The notes: a model not told the origin generated them from the letters alone. Positions 1-9,340 are shown, counted from the first letter of the stretch. The stretch: 32,500 bases of DNA from Prorocentrum cordatum (GCA_963575745.1 CAUYUJ010019941.1:1-32500), one strand, 5' to 3'. Numbers and translations are program-made.

Positions 1-53
1 TGCGCTCGAGGGGCCCTCCCACTCGTCGACGGCCCGGGCTCTCTGTTCCGCCA

Positions 54-545
54 ATGGCCCTGCGCCGCTTCAACCAGGGTGGCAAGAAGCAGAAAGAGCT
101 CAGCGAGGAGCAGAAGCAGGAAATCAAGGAGGCGTTCGATCTGTTTGACACGGACGGCTCCGGCGAGATCGATTCCAAGGAGCTGAAGGTCGCCATGCGC
201 GCGCTCGGCTTCGAGCCGAAGAAGGAGGAGATCCAGAAGATGATCTCGGACGTGGACGACGACGGGAGCGGGACGATCGGGTACGAGGAGTTCTTGAAGA
301 TGATGACGCACAAGATCTTGAATCGCGACCCCAAGGACGAGATCTTGAAAGCGTTCAGGCTCTTCGACGACGACGAGACTGGGAAGATATCGTTCAAGAA
401 CCTGAAGCGCGTGGCAAAGGAGCTGGGGGAGAGGATGACGGACGAGGAGTTGCAGGAAATGATAGACGAAGCGGACCGCGATGGCGACGGGGAGGTGAAC
501 GAAGAAGAGTTCCTTCGCATCATGAAGAAGACCAACTTGTTCTGA
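54..545 (+). CDS. Centrin (caltractin), four EF-hand Ca2+-binding protein
   Basis: An intact 163-residue protein. Centrins are calmodulin-superfamily proteins of basal bodies, centrosomes and contractile fibres, and usually have about 160-172 residues. Four EF-hand loops are visible: residues 32-43, 68-79, 105-116 and 141-152. Loops 1, 2 and 4 end in Glu at position 12. Loop 3 has Asn116 there, a substitution usual in centrins that should weaken Ca2+ binding. The signature [20 protein letters not shown] (105-124) separates it from calmodulin. The N-terminal ~20 residues are basic and poorly conserved, as expected. The C-terminus is KKTNLF, where many algal and animal centrins have KKTSLY/F. 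No intron is needed. The ATG at 54 gives full family length and is the first in frame. The stop is TGA at 543-545. The 53 bases upstream show no TATA box and no recognisable spliced-leader relic. Family assignment is very secure; the paralogue is not resolved. Confidence 0.97.
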   Translation: MALRRFNQGGKKQKELSEEQKQEIKEAFDLFDTDGSGEIDSKELKVAMRALGFEPKKEEIQKMISDVDDDGSGTIGYEEFLKMMTHKILNRDPKDEILKAFRLFDDDETGKISFKNLKRVAKELGERMTDEELQEMIDEADRDGDGEVNEEEFLRIMKKTNLF

Positions 546-1134
546 GCTGCAACTTGCGATCGTCAAAGTGCTCCCTCCACCGAGCAATCGAATAGATGCA
601 AGCCAGCTTCGGCAGCATCGAAGACGCAGCTTCGCCGCAGCAGTCCCCCCCCTCTCGTGTGGATCCCCGCGCTGAATCTTCGAATTCGAACCACGGGTGC
701 GGTCATGGTTTCTTCGACCGCTTGCATGCGAGCCCATCTCAAATTCCGTTCCCGCATAATCGTCGTGTTTTCGTCAGGTCGGATCCGCGGATACATTCCA
801 TAAACATTTGTACCTGAAAGGCTGCGCCATTTGCTGCCAGCAGTTGGAACCAGCTTGGTACATGTTTGTACAACCTCTTGGTTACAGTGGTGCGTTCTTA
901 ATCCATCTAGTAAGGCGCCTCTCTGGGCTTCTGTAGGCCACCTCTGGGGTTGCATGGTTGACGCTGCGCGCATCCCTACCAGCCCATCCAGTAACGACTT
1001 CCTGGTGTGTTGCCTTGACCTGGAAAATGCATGAGCATGCAGTTGAAATAACGAAGGAGGCAGTTGTAGCACCCAAGTTCGGAATCAGCTCGCGTAGATT
1101 TAATACCCAACTGGGTATGACTTTGGGCTATCTT
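546..1134. other. Centrin downstream flank, no second gene recognised
   Basis: Mixed-composition DNA after the centrin stop, presumably 3' UTR and intergenic sequence. There is no AATAAA signal. Short frames on both strands here resemble no protein and lack consistent codon bias. I see no repeat or RNA gene. Confidence 0.5.
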
Positions 1135-1264
1135 TCGAAGGAGTGGGGGGATGGAGAAGGAAGCCGAGAAGGAGGAGGAGGAGGAAGAAGAAGAGGGTCA
1201 GTATCACTAGAAAGTAGCAGCAACACATCTAGCGTTAAGAGTAACAGTGTCAGTGCCAATACCA

Positions 1265-1518
1265 GCTCGGGGCCCATCTTGGGCTGTATCGAGCCCTCTT
1301 GAACCATCTCGGAGCCCTCTTGGGGGTCTCTCGGAACCCTCTTGGAGTCCCTCTTGGGGTTCCTCTTTGGGGTCTCCCTTGCGGCCATCCTGGAGGACAT
1401 CGATCAAACAAGGAGGGGTTTTTGATTAGCGTTGCGCCTCGTGAGTCCCCAAAATCGCTTCTCGGGACGCTCTCGGGGCCGTCGTGGAGCCGTCTTGGGG
1501 CCATCTTGAGGCCTTGGT
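1265..1518 (+). repeat. Degenerate TCTTGGGG minisatellite, block 1
   Basis: A loose ~10-12 bp motif of the type GCCRTCTTGGGG recurs along this stretch, with variants ending TTGGAGCC or TTGAGGCC. It continues more weakly at 1556-1595 and 1850-1950. The same motif in the same orientation forms a larger block at 18655-19395. The repeat leaves several frames open (Trp/Leu/Gly/Pro-rich on +, Pro/Arg/Gln/Asp-rich on -), which I take as a by-product of the repeat. Confidence 0.7.
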
Positions 1519-1555
1519 AGCTCGCTGGACGCGACACACACTAGAATTGAAAAGT

Positions 1556-2037
1556 TTGGAGCCATCTAGGAACCATCTTGGACGCTCTAACCCCTCCCCG
1601 CCCTCTGGGTCCAGACCTAGGGGGAGGGGGTAGTGGGAGAGGTAAGCCCCTCCCCGAAGGGGAAGCCGACCAGAGGGCTGGTAAGATCCAATGGCTTCGC
1701 TCTTTCCGCTGGCCCGTCCTCTCACTTCGCAGGCACCTGCCTGCATGCTCGAGGGGCAGTTTCCCTGGGATGCTTGGGCCCAGATGGGCGGGAACGCTAA
1801 GATCTGTCAACAACACTTACAAAAATCATAGACTGTTGCATGTGGGGCCCTAAAGGGATCCTTTGGAGCCGTCTTGGGGGATGTCTTGAGGCCATCTTGG
1901 GCCGACCCGTCTCGGAGCGCTCTTGGGTCGTCCATTTAGAGCTCCCCCTGGGAGCCTCGCCGACGACTGGGCCAACCGGCGTCCTTTGGCGTCTCGCCGG
2001 TGTCGCGCGCCTGCGAGACGTCTGTGCCGATCTCCCT
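1556..2037. other. Unassigned GC-rich spacer
   Basis: Contains G- and C-rich clusters, for example around 1595-1665, with small hairpins such as CCCCTCCCCGAAGGGG. It also holds the tail of the TCTTGGGG minisatellite near 1850-1950. No gene is recognised. Confidence 0.4.
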
Positions 2038-2038
2038 T

Positions 2039-2385
2039 CTCTGCACGCAGAAATCTGCGCCAATCTCCCCCTGAGGGGCCTGTCTTCCACCACCACCACC
2101 ACCAGTTGGAGGGGGGGAGGAGGTGGAGGACGAAGAGGAGGAGGACGAGGAGGAGGAGGAGAAGGAGGAGGAGTAGGAGTAGGAGTAGGAGTAGGAGGAG
2201 GAGGAGTAGGAGGAGGAGGAGGAGGAGTTGGGAGAGGAGGAGGACGAAGAGGAGCAGGAGGAGGAGGAGGAGGAGGAGGAGGAGGAGGAGGAGGAGGAGG
2301 AGGACCCCCTCCCCCTCCAACTTGTGGTGGTGGTGGTGGAAAACAGGCCCATCTCTGCAGGCAGAACTCTGCGCCACCCTCCCCC
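2039..2385. repeat. GGA-rich core bounded by inverted and direct repeats
   Basis: Outer direct repeats lie at about 2039-2070 and 2353-2385, both beginning CTCTGCA and containing TCTGCGCCA. Inside them is an imperfect inverted repeat: about 2076-2117 (GGGCCTGTCTTCCACCACC..., ending TTGGAGGGGG) against about 2305-2349. Its arms are roughly 40 bp and differ at a few positions. The interior (~2118-2304) is (GGA)n/(GTAGGA)n, almost pure purine on this strand. The layout resembles a terminal-inverted-repeat element with a long target duplication, but it could also be a recombination product. Confidence 0.6.
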
Positions 2386-2522
2386 GATCTCGCCGCGCGC
2401 GCCCGCCCCCCCTCTGAGGAGGAGCGGCCGCCGCCCAGCGACCCCGTGCCGCCCTGGCCCAGCGGAGATCCTCCCCGCCCGACGACGACGACGACGACGA
2501 CGACGGCAATCGACGACGACAA

Positions 2523-2573
<51 letters not shown>

Positions 2574-2695
2574 AAACTTCGACCTTCCCGCCGTCCTCGT
2601 GCGTCCTCGCCGCTCGTCGTCGGCCGTCCGCCGTCGTTCGTCGCTCGCCCTCCGTTGCCCATCGTTCGTAGTTCGCCGTTTGTTCGTGGTCGGTT
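2386..2695 (+). other. Coding-like segment with an Asp-encoding GAC tract
   Basis: One plus-strand frame reads SPDLAARARPPSEEERPPPS and continues into a Pro-rich run. It then passes through an Asp run produced by the CGA/GAC microsatellite at about 2508-2572 and ends in an Arg/Ser-rich stretch. The codon third positions before the microsatellite are mostly G/C. No domain is recognisable, and upstream the frame dissolves into the GGA repeat. It may be an exon of an acidic low-complexity protein or chance. Confidence 0.2.
2478..2572. repeat. (CGA)n trinucleotide microsatellite
   Basis: CGA/GAC repeats at about 2480-2502 and 2508-2572, separated by a short interruption. The second run is nearly pure over about 65 bp. 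Confidence 0.9.
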
Positions 2696-2698
2696 GCC

Positions 2699-3030
2699 GA
2701 GGAGGCGGAGGAGGAGGAGGAGGAGGAGAAGGAGGAGGAAAAGGCTAAAGTGGAGGACAAGGAGAAGAGGAGGAGGAGGAGGAGGAGGAGGAGGGGGAGG
2801 GGGATGGGGAGATGGGGAGATGGGAGGGGAAGAGGAGGAGGAGGCGGAGGAGGAGGAGGAGGAGGAGGAGTAAGATTACCACAACGACGACAGGAGGGGA
2901 AGGAGAGAGAAGATTGGGAGGTGGTGGGGGGACGGCGCTGACGGGGGAGGAGGGAGAAGAGGACGAGGTGGAGGAGGAAGAGGAGGGCGAACAAGGCAAA
3001 GGCGAGTAGGGGTTGGATGAGGGGTAGAGT
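2699..3030. repeat. Purine-rich (GGA)n tract
   Basis: Long runs of AGG/GGA with interspersed AAG and GGGG make the plus strand nearly all purine, especially at 2700-2870. All three frames are open as Glu, Arg or Gly runs. Treated as simple sequence, not a gene. Confidence 0.85.
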
Positions 3031-3300
3031 GGGGAGGGGTGGTGTAGGAGGCAGGCCCAACTATCAGACGATACGCTTGTTGTCAATAGTTGGGTGCTCC
3101 TGGTGGTCGGCCTTCGAGGGCCACTCGGGACGAACAGCTGTTCCCCCGGGAAGGGGCCAGTACTCTCTGCGGCCGCGGTCGGAATGTGCAAGGTTGTCGC
3201 ATGCTTGGGGCATGACAGGGTCGAAGGAGAGGATGATAATGAATGGTGAGGGGAGGACCTGTGATCATGGACGCAGGGAACCCATATGTTTATGCAAACA
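3031..3300. other. Unassigned unique sequence
   Basis: A mixed-composition island between the GGA tract and the CATA array. Short frames on both strands lack recognisable similarity. No RNA gene or repeat found. Confidence 0.4.
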
Positions 3301-3347
3301 CATAATTATATACATACATACATACATACATACATACATACATACAT

Positions 3348-3386
<39 letters not shown>

Positions 3387-3905
3387 TGCATGCATGCATA
3401 CATACATACATACATACTTACATACGTGCACACACACATACATACATCCATCCATACATACATACATACATACCACCATACATACATACATACATACATA
3501 CATACATACATACATACATACATACATACATACGTACATACATAAATACATACATACATACATACATACATACATACATACATACATACATACATACATG
3601 CATACATGCATACATACATACATACATGCATGCATGCATGCATACATACACATGCAGACATACATACCTAAATGCATACATACATCCATACATACATACA
3701 TACATACATGCATGCATGCATGCATGCATGCATGTATACATACATACATACATACATACATACATACATACATACATACATACATACAACTGTACATGCA
3801 TACATACATACATACATACATACATACATACATACATACATACACACATACACACATACACACATACATGCATACATGCATACATACATACATGCATACA
3901 TACAG
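3301..3905. repeat. (CATA)n tetranucleotide array with CAGA and CATG islands
   Basis: About 600 bp of CATA repeats. A (CAGA)n island lies at about 3348-3385 and several (CATG)n islands, for example 3386-3400 and 3623-3645. Occasional single-base variants occur. The frames read through as Ile-His-Thr-Tyr (+) or Val-Cys-Met-Tyr (-) repeats, which explains the long open frames here. Confidence 0.97.
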
Positions 3906-3983
3906 AGAGGGCCCCCCAAAGAGAATAAGACCATCTGGCCCCAAGTTCTATGGTGGTTCCTCTCTTCTCGTCTCACTTCTTCG

Positions 3984-3989
3984 TTCTCG

Positions 3990-4024
<35 letters not shown>
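3984..4024. repeat. (CT)n dinucleotide tract
   Basis: A run of TC/CT with few interruptions inside a wider pyrimidine-rich stretch (3957-4068). Confidence 0.85.
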
Positions 4025-4314
4025 CTTCCCCCTCTCCTTAATTTCCTCCTCCTCTCTCTCCCTCCGTGCTACGGGGTATGCCCCCTGCCAGACCTAGTGA
4101 GAAGGTAGGGCTGTAGAACAACACATCGCAGGGGATTTTGGCAGTAGCGCGTAGGTCGCCTGAGTAGGTGCTCTGAGGTTAACCCCTTTTATGCGGATGT
4201 CTCTGTCCTCGTCTCTCCCTCCGTCTCCTCCTCATCATCCTCTCGACTCCTCTGAGTTTTTCGTATATGTCCTCAGCCCCCCTGGTAGGCTGCAAGTGTT
4301 TCATGCTGTTGTTC
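4025..4314. other. Unassigned; contains one copy of a CTCTGAGTTTTT motif
   Basis: Mostly pyrimidine-rich unique DNA. A ~70-bp stretch around 4218-4290 (CTCTGAGTTTTT, then CCCTGGTAGGCT) is similar to 4685-4758. No gene recognised. Confidence 0.4.
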
Positions 4315-4660
4315 CTGTGCAGGGCCGCTTTTGTGTAAGTCTATACGTCGAACCAATCGATCAGTTGTGCCATGCTTATCTGACCGTTCGTTCCGCGGCG
4401 CACGCCCCCCGCCCCAGGATGTGACCACGGGCAAATATCAAACCATGCAACATAGTAAAGCGCCTGCCCTGCATAAGAAACACCTGGGAACAAAAAAACG
4501 AGCTCAGCCTCCGAGGGAAGAAAGGGAATGACAAAGGGGACGAACTGTATCCTCTCCTCCAGATGTCAAGGAAATCCGGGTCGTGGCGGATCCCCGAAGG
4601 GATTCCTTCCGCTGCGGGTTGCGAGAAGGATTCCTCTTGTGGCAGATCACAGAAGTGTTA
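4315..4660 (+). repeat. Diverged duplicated segment, copy 1
   Basis: Similar in order and spacing to 6030-6330. Shared landmarks are GTGCAGGGC, CGCGGCGC, GACCACGG, CAGCCTCCGAG and GTGGCGGAT. The two copies flank the 73-bp satellite in direct orientation. No coding capacity is conserved between them. Confidence 0.6.
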
Positions 4661-4935
4661 CGTTTTTGTGGGTTCCCCCGCTCACCTTCTTCTTCCCCCC
4701 TTTCCCCACTCGCTTCCTCTGAGTTTTTTGTGCCTCTCCACTCCCCTGGGAGGCTAACATCCATGCATATATTTACATACGCATATATAAGATATCCGTA
4801 AGGGCTTCGCCCCCTGCCGCCGGCCCCCTCTCTCGGAGAATGGGCCATGGAAAAGGTAAGTCATGAGGCTTTGGCGCTGTCGTGCAGCAATATCGGAACT
4901 TCATGCGAGGCCGATTCGCAATCGGCAAAACCAAC
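4661..4935. other. Unassigned spacer
   Basis: Contains the second CTCTGAGTTTTT stretch (4685-4758), a short AT-rich patch near 4765-4798, and a GTAAGT after GGAAAAG at about 4855 with no supporting exon. No gene called. Confidence 0.35.
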
Positions 4936-4945
4936 TGATCACAAG

Positions 4946-5060
4946 AGGGGTTACCACACAGGGCGATTGGTAAGACGTGTATGGTTTACGAGCTTGGTTA
5001 CCACACCTTTGGATTAAAGGGCCGAGGGAGTACTCGCAGTTTGGGTTACCACGCCTTGCG
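4946..5060 (+). repeat. Three ~48-bp repeats marked by GGTTACCACRC
   Basis: GGTTACCACACC-like motifs at about 4948, 4997 and 5044, each followed by a GC-rich stretch. The last runs straight into the 73-bp satellite. Confidence 0.55.
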
Positions 5061-5070
5061 ATGGATGTGC

Positions 5071-5809
5071 GTGAGGGGTGGCACCGAATTTCAGAAATGT
5101 GGCAAATCCCATTGTTTTTGGACCCTGACCCCGCGGATCTGCGTGAGGGGTGGCACCGAATTTCAGAAATGTGGCAAATCCCCTGTGTTTTTGGACCCTG
5201 ACCCCGCGGATCTGCGTGAGGGGTGGCACCGAATTTCAGAAATGTGGCAAATCCCTTGTGTTTTTGGACCCTGACCCCGCGGATCTGCGTGAGGGGTGGC
5301 ACCGAATTTCAGAAATGTGGCAAATCCTCTGTGTTTTTGGACCCTGACCCCGCGGATCTGCGTGAGGGGTGGCACCGAATTTCAGAAATGTGGCAAATCC
5401 CATATGTTTTTGGACCCTGACCCCGCGGATCTGCGTGAGGGGTGGCACCGAATTTCAGAAATGTGGCAAATCCCCTGTGTTTTTGGACCCTGACCCCGCG
5501 GATCTGCGTGAGGGGTGGCACCGAATTTCAGAAATGTGGCAAATCCCGTGTGTTTTTGACCCTGACCCCGCGGATCTGCGTGAGGGGTGGCACCGAATTT
5601 CAGAAATGTGGCAAATCCTTTGTGTTTTTGGACCCTGACCCCGCGGATCTGCGTGAGGGGTGGCACCGAATTTCAAAAATGTGGCAAATCCCTTGTGTTT
5701 TTGGACCCTGACCCCGCGGATCTGCGTTAGGGGTGGCACCGAATTTCAGAAATGTGGCAAATCCCATGTGTTTTTGGACCCTGACCCCGCGTATCTGCGT
5801 GAGGGGTGT
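5071..5809 (+). repeat. 73-bp tandem satellite, 10 full units
   Basis: Units start with GTGAGGGGTGGCACCGAATT at 5071, 5143, 5216, 5289, 5362, 5435, 5508, 5580, 5653 and 5726. A partial eleventh starts at 5799. Spacing is 73 bp, except 72 bp for the first unit and for the unit at 5508, which has lost one base. Identity is very high; most changes fall in the few bases after GGCAAATCC, where each unit carries its own variant. A 73-bp period shifts the frame each unit, so the open frames here arise from the repeat rather than from a protein. Confidence 0.97.
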
Positions 5810-6029
5810 CGATTTCGAGCCCCCCCAGCAATTCAGACAACGCGCCCAGGGGGTGCTAAACGTCTTGTTTGGGCCTCCCCCCCCTCGCGCGGTCAGTCAA
5901 TTAGTTACAGTAACCAGCAAGAAGCAGAACTGTAACACTGGAAACTACAAGCTACAACTGGTACTGGAAACTGCGAACCCGCGCCTACAGCCTGGTGGCC
6001 CCACAAGGGGGCCGGCGGATAATAGTATC
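5810..6029. other. Unassigned spacer after the satellite
   Basis: Unique DNA with a duplicated ACTGGAAACT motif at about 5937 and 5963 and a small GGTGGCCCC/GGGGGCC hairpin near 5995-6013. No gene seen. Confidence 0.35.
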
Positions 6030-6330
6030 GTGCAGGGCAGGAGCTTACTATGTTTCCTTGCTTTCCCTGCGTCGCTGCCTCTCCGTTCCCGCGGCGCCCC
6101 GCCCCCGTGCGCCAGTGCGAGACCACGGAAAAACATAGGAACCTTCGACATCTGACAGAATTGCCTCGCACAGGAAACCATATGGAAAAAAGTCAGCCTC
6201 CGAGAGCGGGGATACGGAAACAAAAGGACAATGCCACCCTCCCTTCCAGATTACAGAGAAAACCTTGTGGTAGTGGCTCCCCTCCTGGATTCCTTGTGTG
6301 GCGGGTTTCAGGAATATTCTTCCGATGGCG
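6030..6330 (+). repeat. Diverged duplicated segment, copy 2
   Basis: Counterpart of 4315-4660, with the same ordered landmarks at reduced identity. It runs into the ~28-bp minisatellite, of which copy 1 keeps only two or three units. Confidence 0.6.
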
Positions 6331-6480
6331 GATTACAGAAGGATTCATTCCGTGGCGGCTTGCGAAAGGATTTTTCGTGTAGGAGATTACAGAACGATTA
6401 ATGTGTTGGCGGTTTGCACAAGGATTCCTTTCTGTGGATGATCAGGGAAGGGTTCCTTTTGTCGCGGCCTGCGCAGAGGT
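6243..6480 (+). repeat. ~28-bp minisatellite (GTGGCGGATTACAGAAGGATTCC)
   Basis: About eight imperfect units built on TGGCGGATTACAGAAGGATT with variable ends. Related units are present at 4580-4650. The final units (CGCGGCCTGCGCAGAGG) merge into the GC-rich coding-like region. Confidence 0.75.
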
Positions 6481-6615
6481 TTGCGGCCGAGCAGGGCGCT
6501 GGCGCTCCCGAGGCTGGCGCAGGCGGCGCCGACCTGCACCTGGACGGCGGCGACTCGGCGGCGCCCGCGCGCGGGGAGCTGCTGGCCCCGGAGCGCGGGG
6601 AGGCCGCTGCCGAGG
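6470..6615 (+). CDS. Candidate exon, Ala/Gly/Glu-rich, unrecognised
   Basis: The frame reads FAAEQGAGAPEAGAGGADLH and continues to ...LLAPERGEAAAE. G/C is strongly preferred at codon third positions, and acidic and hydrophobic residues are mixed, unlike the neighbouring repeats. A possible donor GAG|GTTTGA follows at 6616, just before an in-frame TGA. Joining to the acceptor CGGAG|GTG at 6878/6879 keeps phase 0. No domain is recognisable. The upstream boundary lies in the minisatellite and is uncertain. Confidence 0.3.
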
Positions 6616-6763
6616 TTTGATGCAGTGGGCGACGGCGCCTGGCGCGCCGCCTGCCCCGCCGCCCGCCGGCGGCGGCCCCGAGGGCGGCGGCGCCTGGGCG
6701 GGCACCTGGGTGCACCGCGGAGGCGCAGCCGGCGCCGTGCCCAGGCGCGTGCTGGCCCCGCGG

Positions 6764-6880
6764 GTACCTCGGAGGTCGCACGCTTTGTGTGCAATTAGCT
6801 TTGCACCGCCGTCCCGGACATCGCCTGTTGCCGCCAGACCGTTGTCACGCGGCCGCCGACCAAAAAAGTACCTCGGAGGT
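6764..6880. repeat. Introner-like insertion between 13-bp direct repeats carrying AG|GT
   Basis: GTACCTCGGAGGT occurs at 6764-6776 and again at 6868-6880, 104 bp apart. The GAG|GT in each copy means that a GT donor at 6775 and an AG acceptor at 6877-6878 would remove exactly one repeat period. That would restore an uninterrupted ...TCGGAG|GTGC. This is the arrangement described for introners (transposable elements that create introns). Splicing is inferred, not shown. Confidence 0.45.
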
Positions 6881-7010
6881 GCTGGCGGCAGCTGGAGCGG
6901 CGGGCGCGGGCGGCGTCCCGTCGGCCGCGGAGGCTGCTGGGGCCGGCGCTGCCGCGGGCCTCGAGGAGGCGGACAGCCCCGAGCTGCGCGCCGCGCCGCT
7001 CTCAGCGTGG
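6879..7010 (+). CDS. Candidate exon, Ala-rich, unrecognised
   Basis: The frame reads VLAAAGAAGAGGVPSAAEAA and ends GLEEADSPELRAAPLSAW, with G/C at nearly every third codon position. A good donor (TGG|GTACGT) lies at 7010/7011, and an acceptor-like CTCGGAG precedes. Likely part of the same gene as 6470-6615. Function unknown. Confidence 0.3.
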
Positions 7011-7610
7011 GTACGTACGCCTGGGGCGCGGGTTGTTGCCCTGTCGCCGCGGGCCTCCACCTGGCCGCTGCCCCGCCTCCGAGCCTGGCTCGACGCGGCG
7101 GTGGACGCGTTCGGTACCCGAGCGGGGGGGGGGGGAGGCAGCGGAAGGGTCGGCGATAGTGTGGCGTCCCGCGGAGGGATGCCGCCGCCTGCCCCCTCCC
7201 CCCCCCCCGCACATGGAGCTCGGTTTCGGCGTGCTCCTCGCGGTGATCGTCGGCGCGTTGGCCGTCGAGCGCAGCACGGTCGGGCATCCTGGGCTCATCA
7301 GGTGGAGCTCAGGCCTCCGCGGTTCGGGGCGCCTGCGGGCGGCTGGGAGACAACTGGCAATCGGTCCATTGTTCGGATTGCCCCAAGAGCAAGAATGGTC
7401 CCGATGGCTCTGTTCCTGAGGGGAGAGGATCTCCCAGCGCGAATGGGGAGCGCCGCCCATCTGCCCCTGCAGACGGTGGCGCAAGCGGCAGTCCGGCGCC
7501 GCCCACGTCGGCGGCGTCGGTGGCGTAAGTAGTTGCAGGCGCCATACGCGCGCGCTGGCGCGGTGGCGTAAGTGGCTTCGCGGCGCGTCGGACTCACGAT
7601 GCGCCATGGC
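7011..7610 (+). other. GC-rich region with further coding-like fragments
   Basis: One frame around 7060-7110 reads LPRLRAWLDAAVDAFGTR. Another frame begins at an ATG at 7213 with MELGFGVLLAVIVGALAVER, which looks like a short membrane or signal segment, and closes at 7417-7419. CGGTGGCGTAAGT occurs twice (7518-7530 and 7561-7573), each containing GTAAGT. No single open frame connects these pieces. An intron-rich gene or a decayed one is possible. Confidence 0.2.
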
Positions 7611-7806
7611 TTTGCCGAGGAGGAAGAGAAGGGGGAGGATGGACGAGGCGCGACAGGCGGAGGGGCGGGGGAAAGGGGGATATAATATGAAGAGAACGGG
7701 CAGCGTAGCAGGATAGTGAAGAGGAGGACGTGGACGAGGAGGAGGAGGAGCAGGAAGAGTAAGGCGACCCTCCTGTTCTGCTTCTTCTTCCTCATCCTCC
7801 CCTTTT

Positions 7807-7866
7807 AATCATCATCAACATCGGCATCATCATCACCACCGTTAGCATCAGCATCAGCATTAGCAG

Positions 7867-7908
<42 letters not shown>

Positions 7909-7919
7909 TGTCATCATCC
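7807..7919. repeat. (ATC)n trinucleotide tract
   Basis: CAT/ATC repeats, degenerate at first and nearly pure at about 7868-7910. They read as poly-Met or poly-Asp on the minus strand; not a gene. Confidence 0.9.
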
Positions 7920-8113
7920 CCTCCCTCCCCAGTATCCTTCTTCTGCTGCTCCTCTCGGTAAACCTCGCCGATGAAGTTGCGCCTTTGTTTCCCGTTCCTG
8001 CTCCTACTGAAGAGGCTGTTGGTGTTCCTCCTCCTCGCCATCCTCCTCGCGCCCCTGTTCTCTCGCGTCCCTCATCATCCCCACCCCTTCTTCTCATAAA
8101 TTCCTGCTCCCCT

Positions 8114-8176
8114 TCCTCCTCCTCCTCCTCCTCCTCCTCCTCCTCCTCCTCCTCCTCCTCCTCCTCCTCCTCCTCT
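8114..8176. repeat. (TCC)n polypyrimidine tract
   Basis: About 20 TCC units. It is followed some 85 bp later by (AGG)n on the same strand, so the two tracts are complementary. Confidence 0.95.
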
Positions 8177-8207
8177 TCGTTTCTTTCGCATCGTTTTATC
8201 TGCCATC

Positions 8208-8680
8208 CTCCTCAGAGGAGGAGTGGGAAGGGCGCGAACAGCACGAGGAGTCAGAGAAAAGGAGGAGTAGTGAGGAGGAGAAGGAGGAGGAGGAGGAGGA
8301 GGAAGAGGAGGAGGAGGTGGGAAAGGATGGGGAGGAGGAGCAGGAGGAGGGATAATGAGGATGGTGAGGAGGAGAAAGAGGGAGGGAGGTTGACGAGAAG
8401 GAGGTGGAGGAGGAGGACGAGGCCGATATGGGAGCGAGTTAAAGAGGAGGGGGAGGAGGAGAATAAGGAGGGGGAGTAGGAGGAGGGGGAGTTTGAGACG
8501 ATGAGTGAGAAGTAGGAGGAGGGGTAGGAACATTCATGGATTGAGGACATAAGTGAAGAGGCGGAGGCAGGAGGGTGGGGATGAGGCGGGATAGGACGAG
8601 GAGGAATATGAAGACGAGGAGGAGGAGGAGGAGCAGGAGGAGGAGGAGTAGGAGGAGGAGGAGGAGGAGGACCTAGGAGT
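8208..8680. repeat. (AGG)n polypurine region
   Basis: Nearly 500 bp of AGG/GAG-rich sequence with scattered interruptions. The plus strand is strongly purine-biased. The long Pro/Ser/Leu frames on the minus strand are simple-sequence translations. Confidence 0.85.
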
Positions 8681-9340
8681 GGTACAGACGAGACATGGTG
8701 ATGCTGATGCAGCTGGTGATATTGGTTATGATGACCGTGATAAGGGAGCGGGGAAGGATGAGGAGGATGAGGAGGTTGAGGAGGAGAAGGGGGAGTATGT
8801 ATGGGATGGAGGAGTAACACGAGGACCTGTCAGTAGGATGAAGAGTAGAAGGCGAGAGGGAGGAGCAGGACGAACGCAGAGACGGATGATGTGCATAGAT
8901 ATGGGAGTTACATGTTTTAATGAGGAGTACGGGTGGGGGGCATAATGAAGACGCATTAAGATGGCATGTGCGATCATGTTGTGGGAAGAACAATATACAC
9001 ATGCATGTACATATACATGCAGGTGTATGTTCAGATGCGTAGTGTGCACGTAAAAGAAATACGTATAGTTAAAAGAACATGTATCAAGGCTCCTTCGGAG
9101 TCAAGAACTCTAAAGGATTGGGTGGCCAAACGTCACGCGGATCAGAGCAGGCAGCAGCGACTCAGACGCTTTTTGGGGTGTCACAATACCGAGGGGGTAT
9201 GAACCATATGTTTCGCATAGTTCCCGCCCCCCAGAGAGAGGAGGGAGGGGATGTCCTCCCTTTATTCCATTTCGGGGCAGGACGGGGCAGGGCAGGAGGA
9301 GGCGTTAGATTGCAGCGTTCCGACTGGGTGAGAAGGATAG
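8681..9340. other. Unassigned mixed sequence
   Basis: GAGG-rich at first, then AT-richer with CATG/TACA motifs near 8995-9030, then unique sequence. Short frames lack recognisable similarity. No gene or RNA called. Confidence 0.35.

Noticed and set aside
672-692. TTCGAATTCGAACC, resembling a tRNA T-loop (B box) on the minus strand
   Set aside because: The flanking bases do not form a T-stem, and no matching acceptor or anticodon arm can be drawn.
563-1072. A 169-codon minus-strand frame next to centrin
   Set aside because: Composition is unremarkable, no motif is recognised, and overlapping frames on the plus strand are equally open.
1840-3060. Several open frames of 240-374 codons on both strands
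   Set aside because: They are GGA/GAC repeats translated as Gly, Arg, Glu, Ser or Pro runs; all frames are open at once and nothing resembles a domain.
3290-4040. Frames of 200-300 codons in the CATA array
   Set aside because: Pure Ile-His-Thr-Tyr or Val-Cys-Met-Tyr repeats forced by the tetranucleotide sequence.
4850-4895. GTAAGT ... GTGCAG, a possible tiny intron after ATGGGCCATGGAAAAG
   Set aside because: The interval is under 40 bp and neither side has a supported coding frame.
5071-5809. Possible CRISPR-like array (regular repeats with variable positions)
   Set aside because: The variable part is only a few bases, the unit is a 73-bp satellite, and the sequence is eukaryotic.
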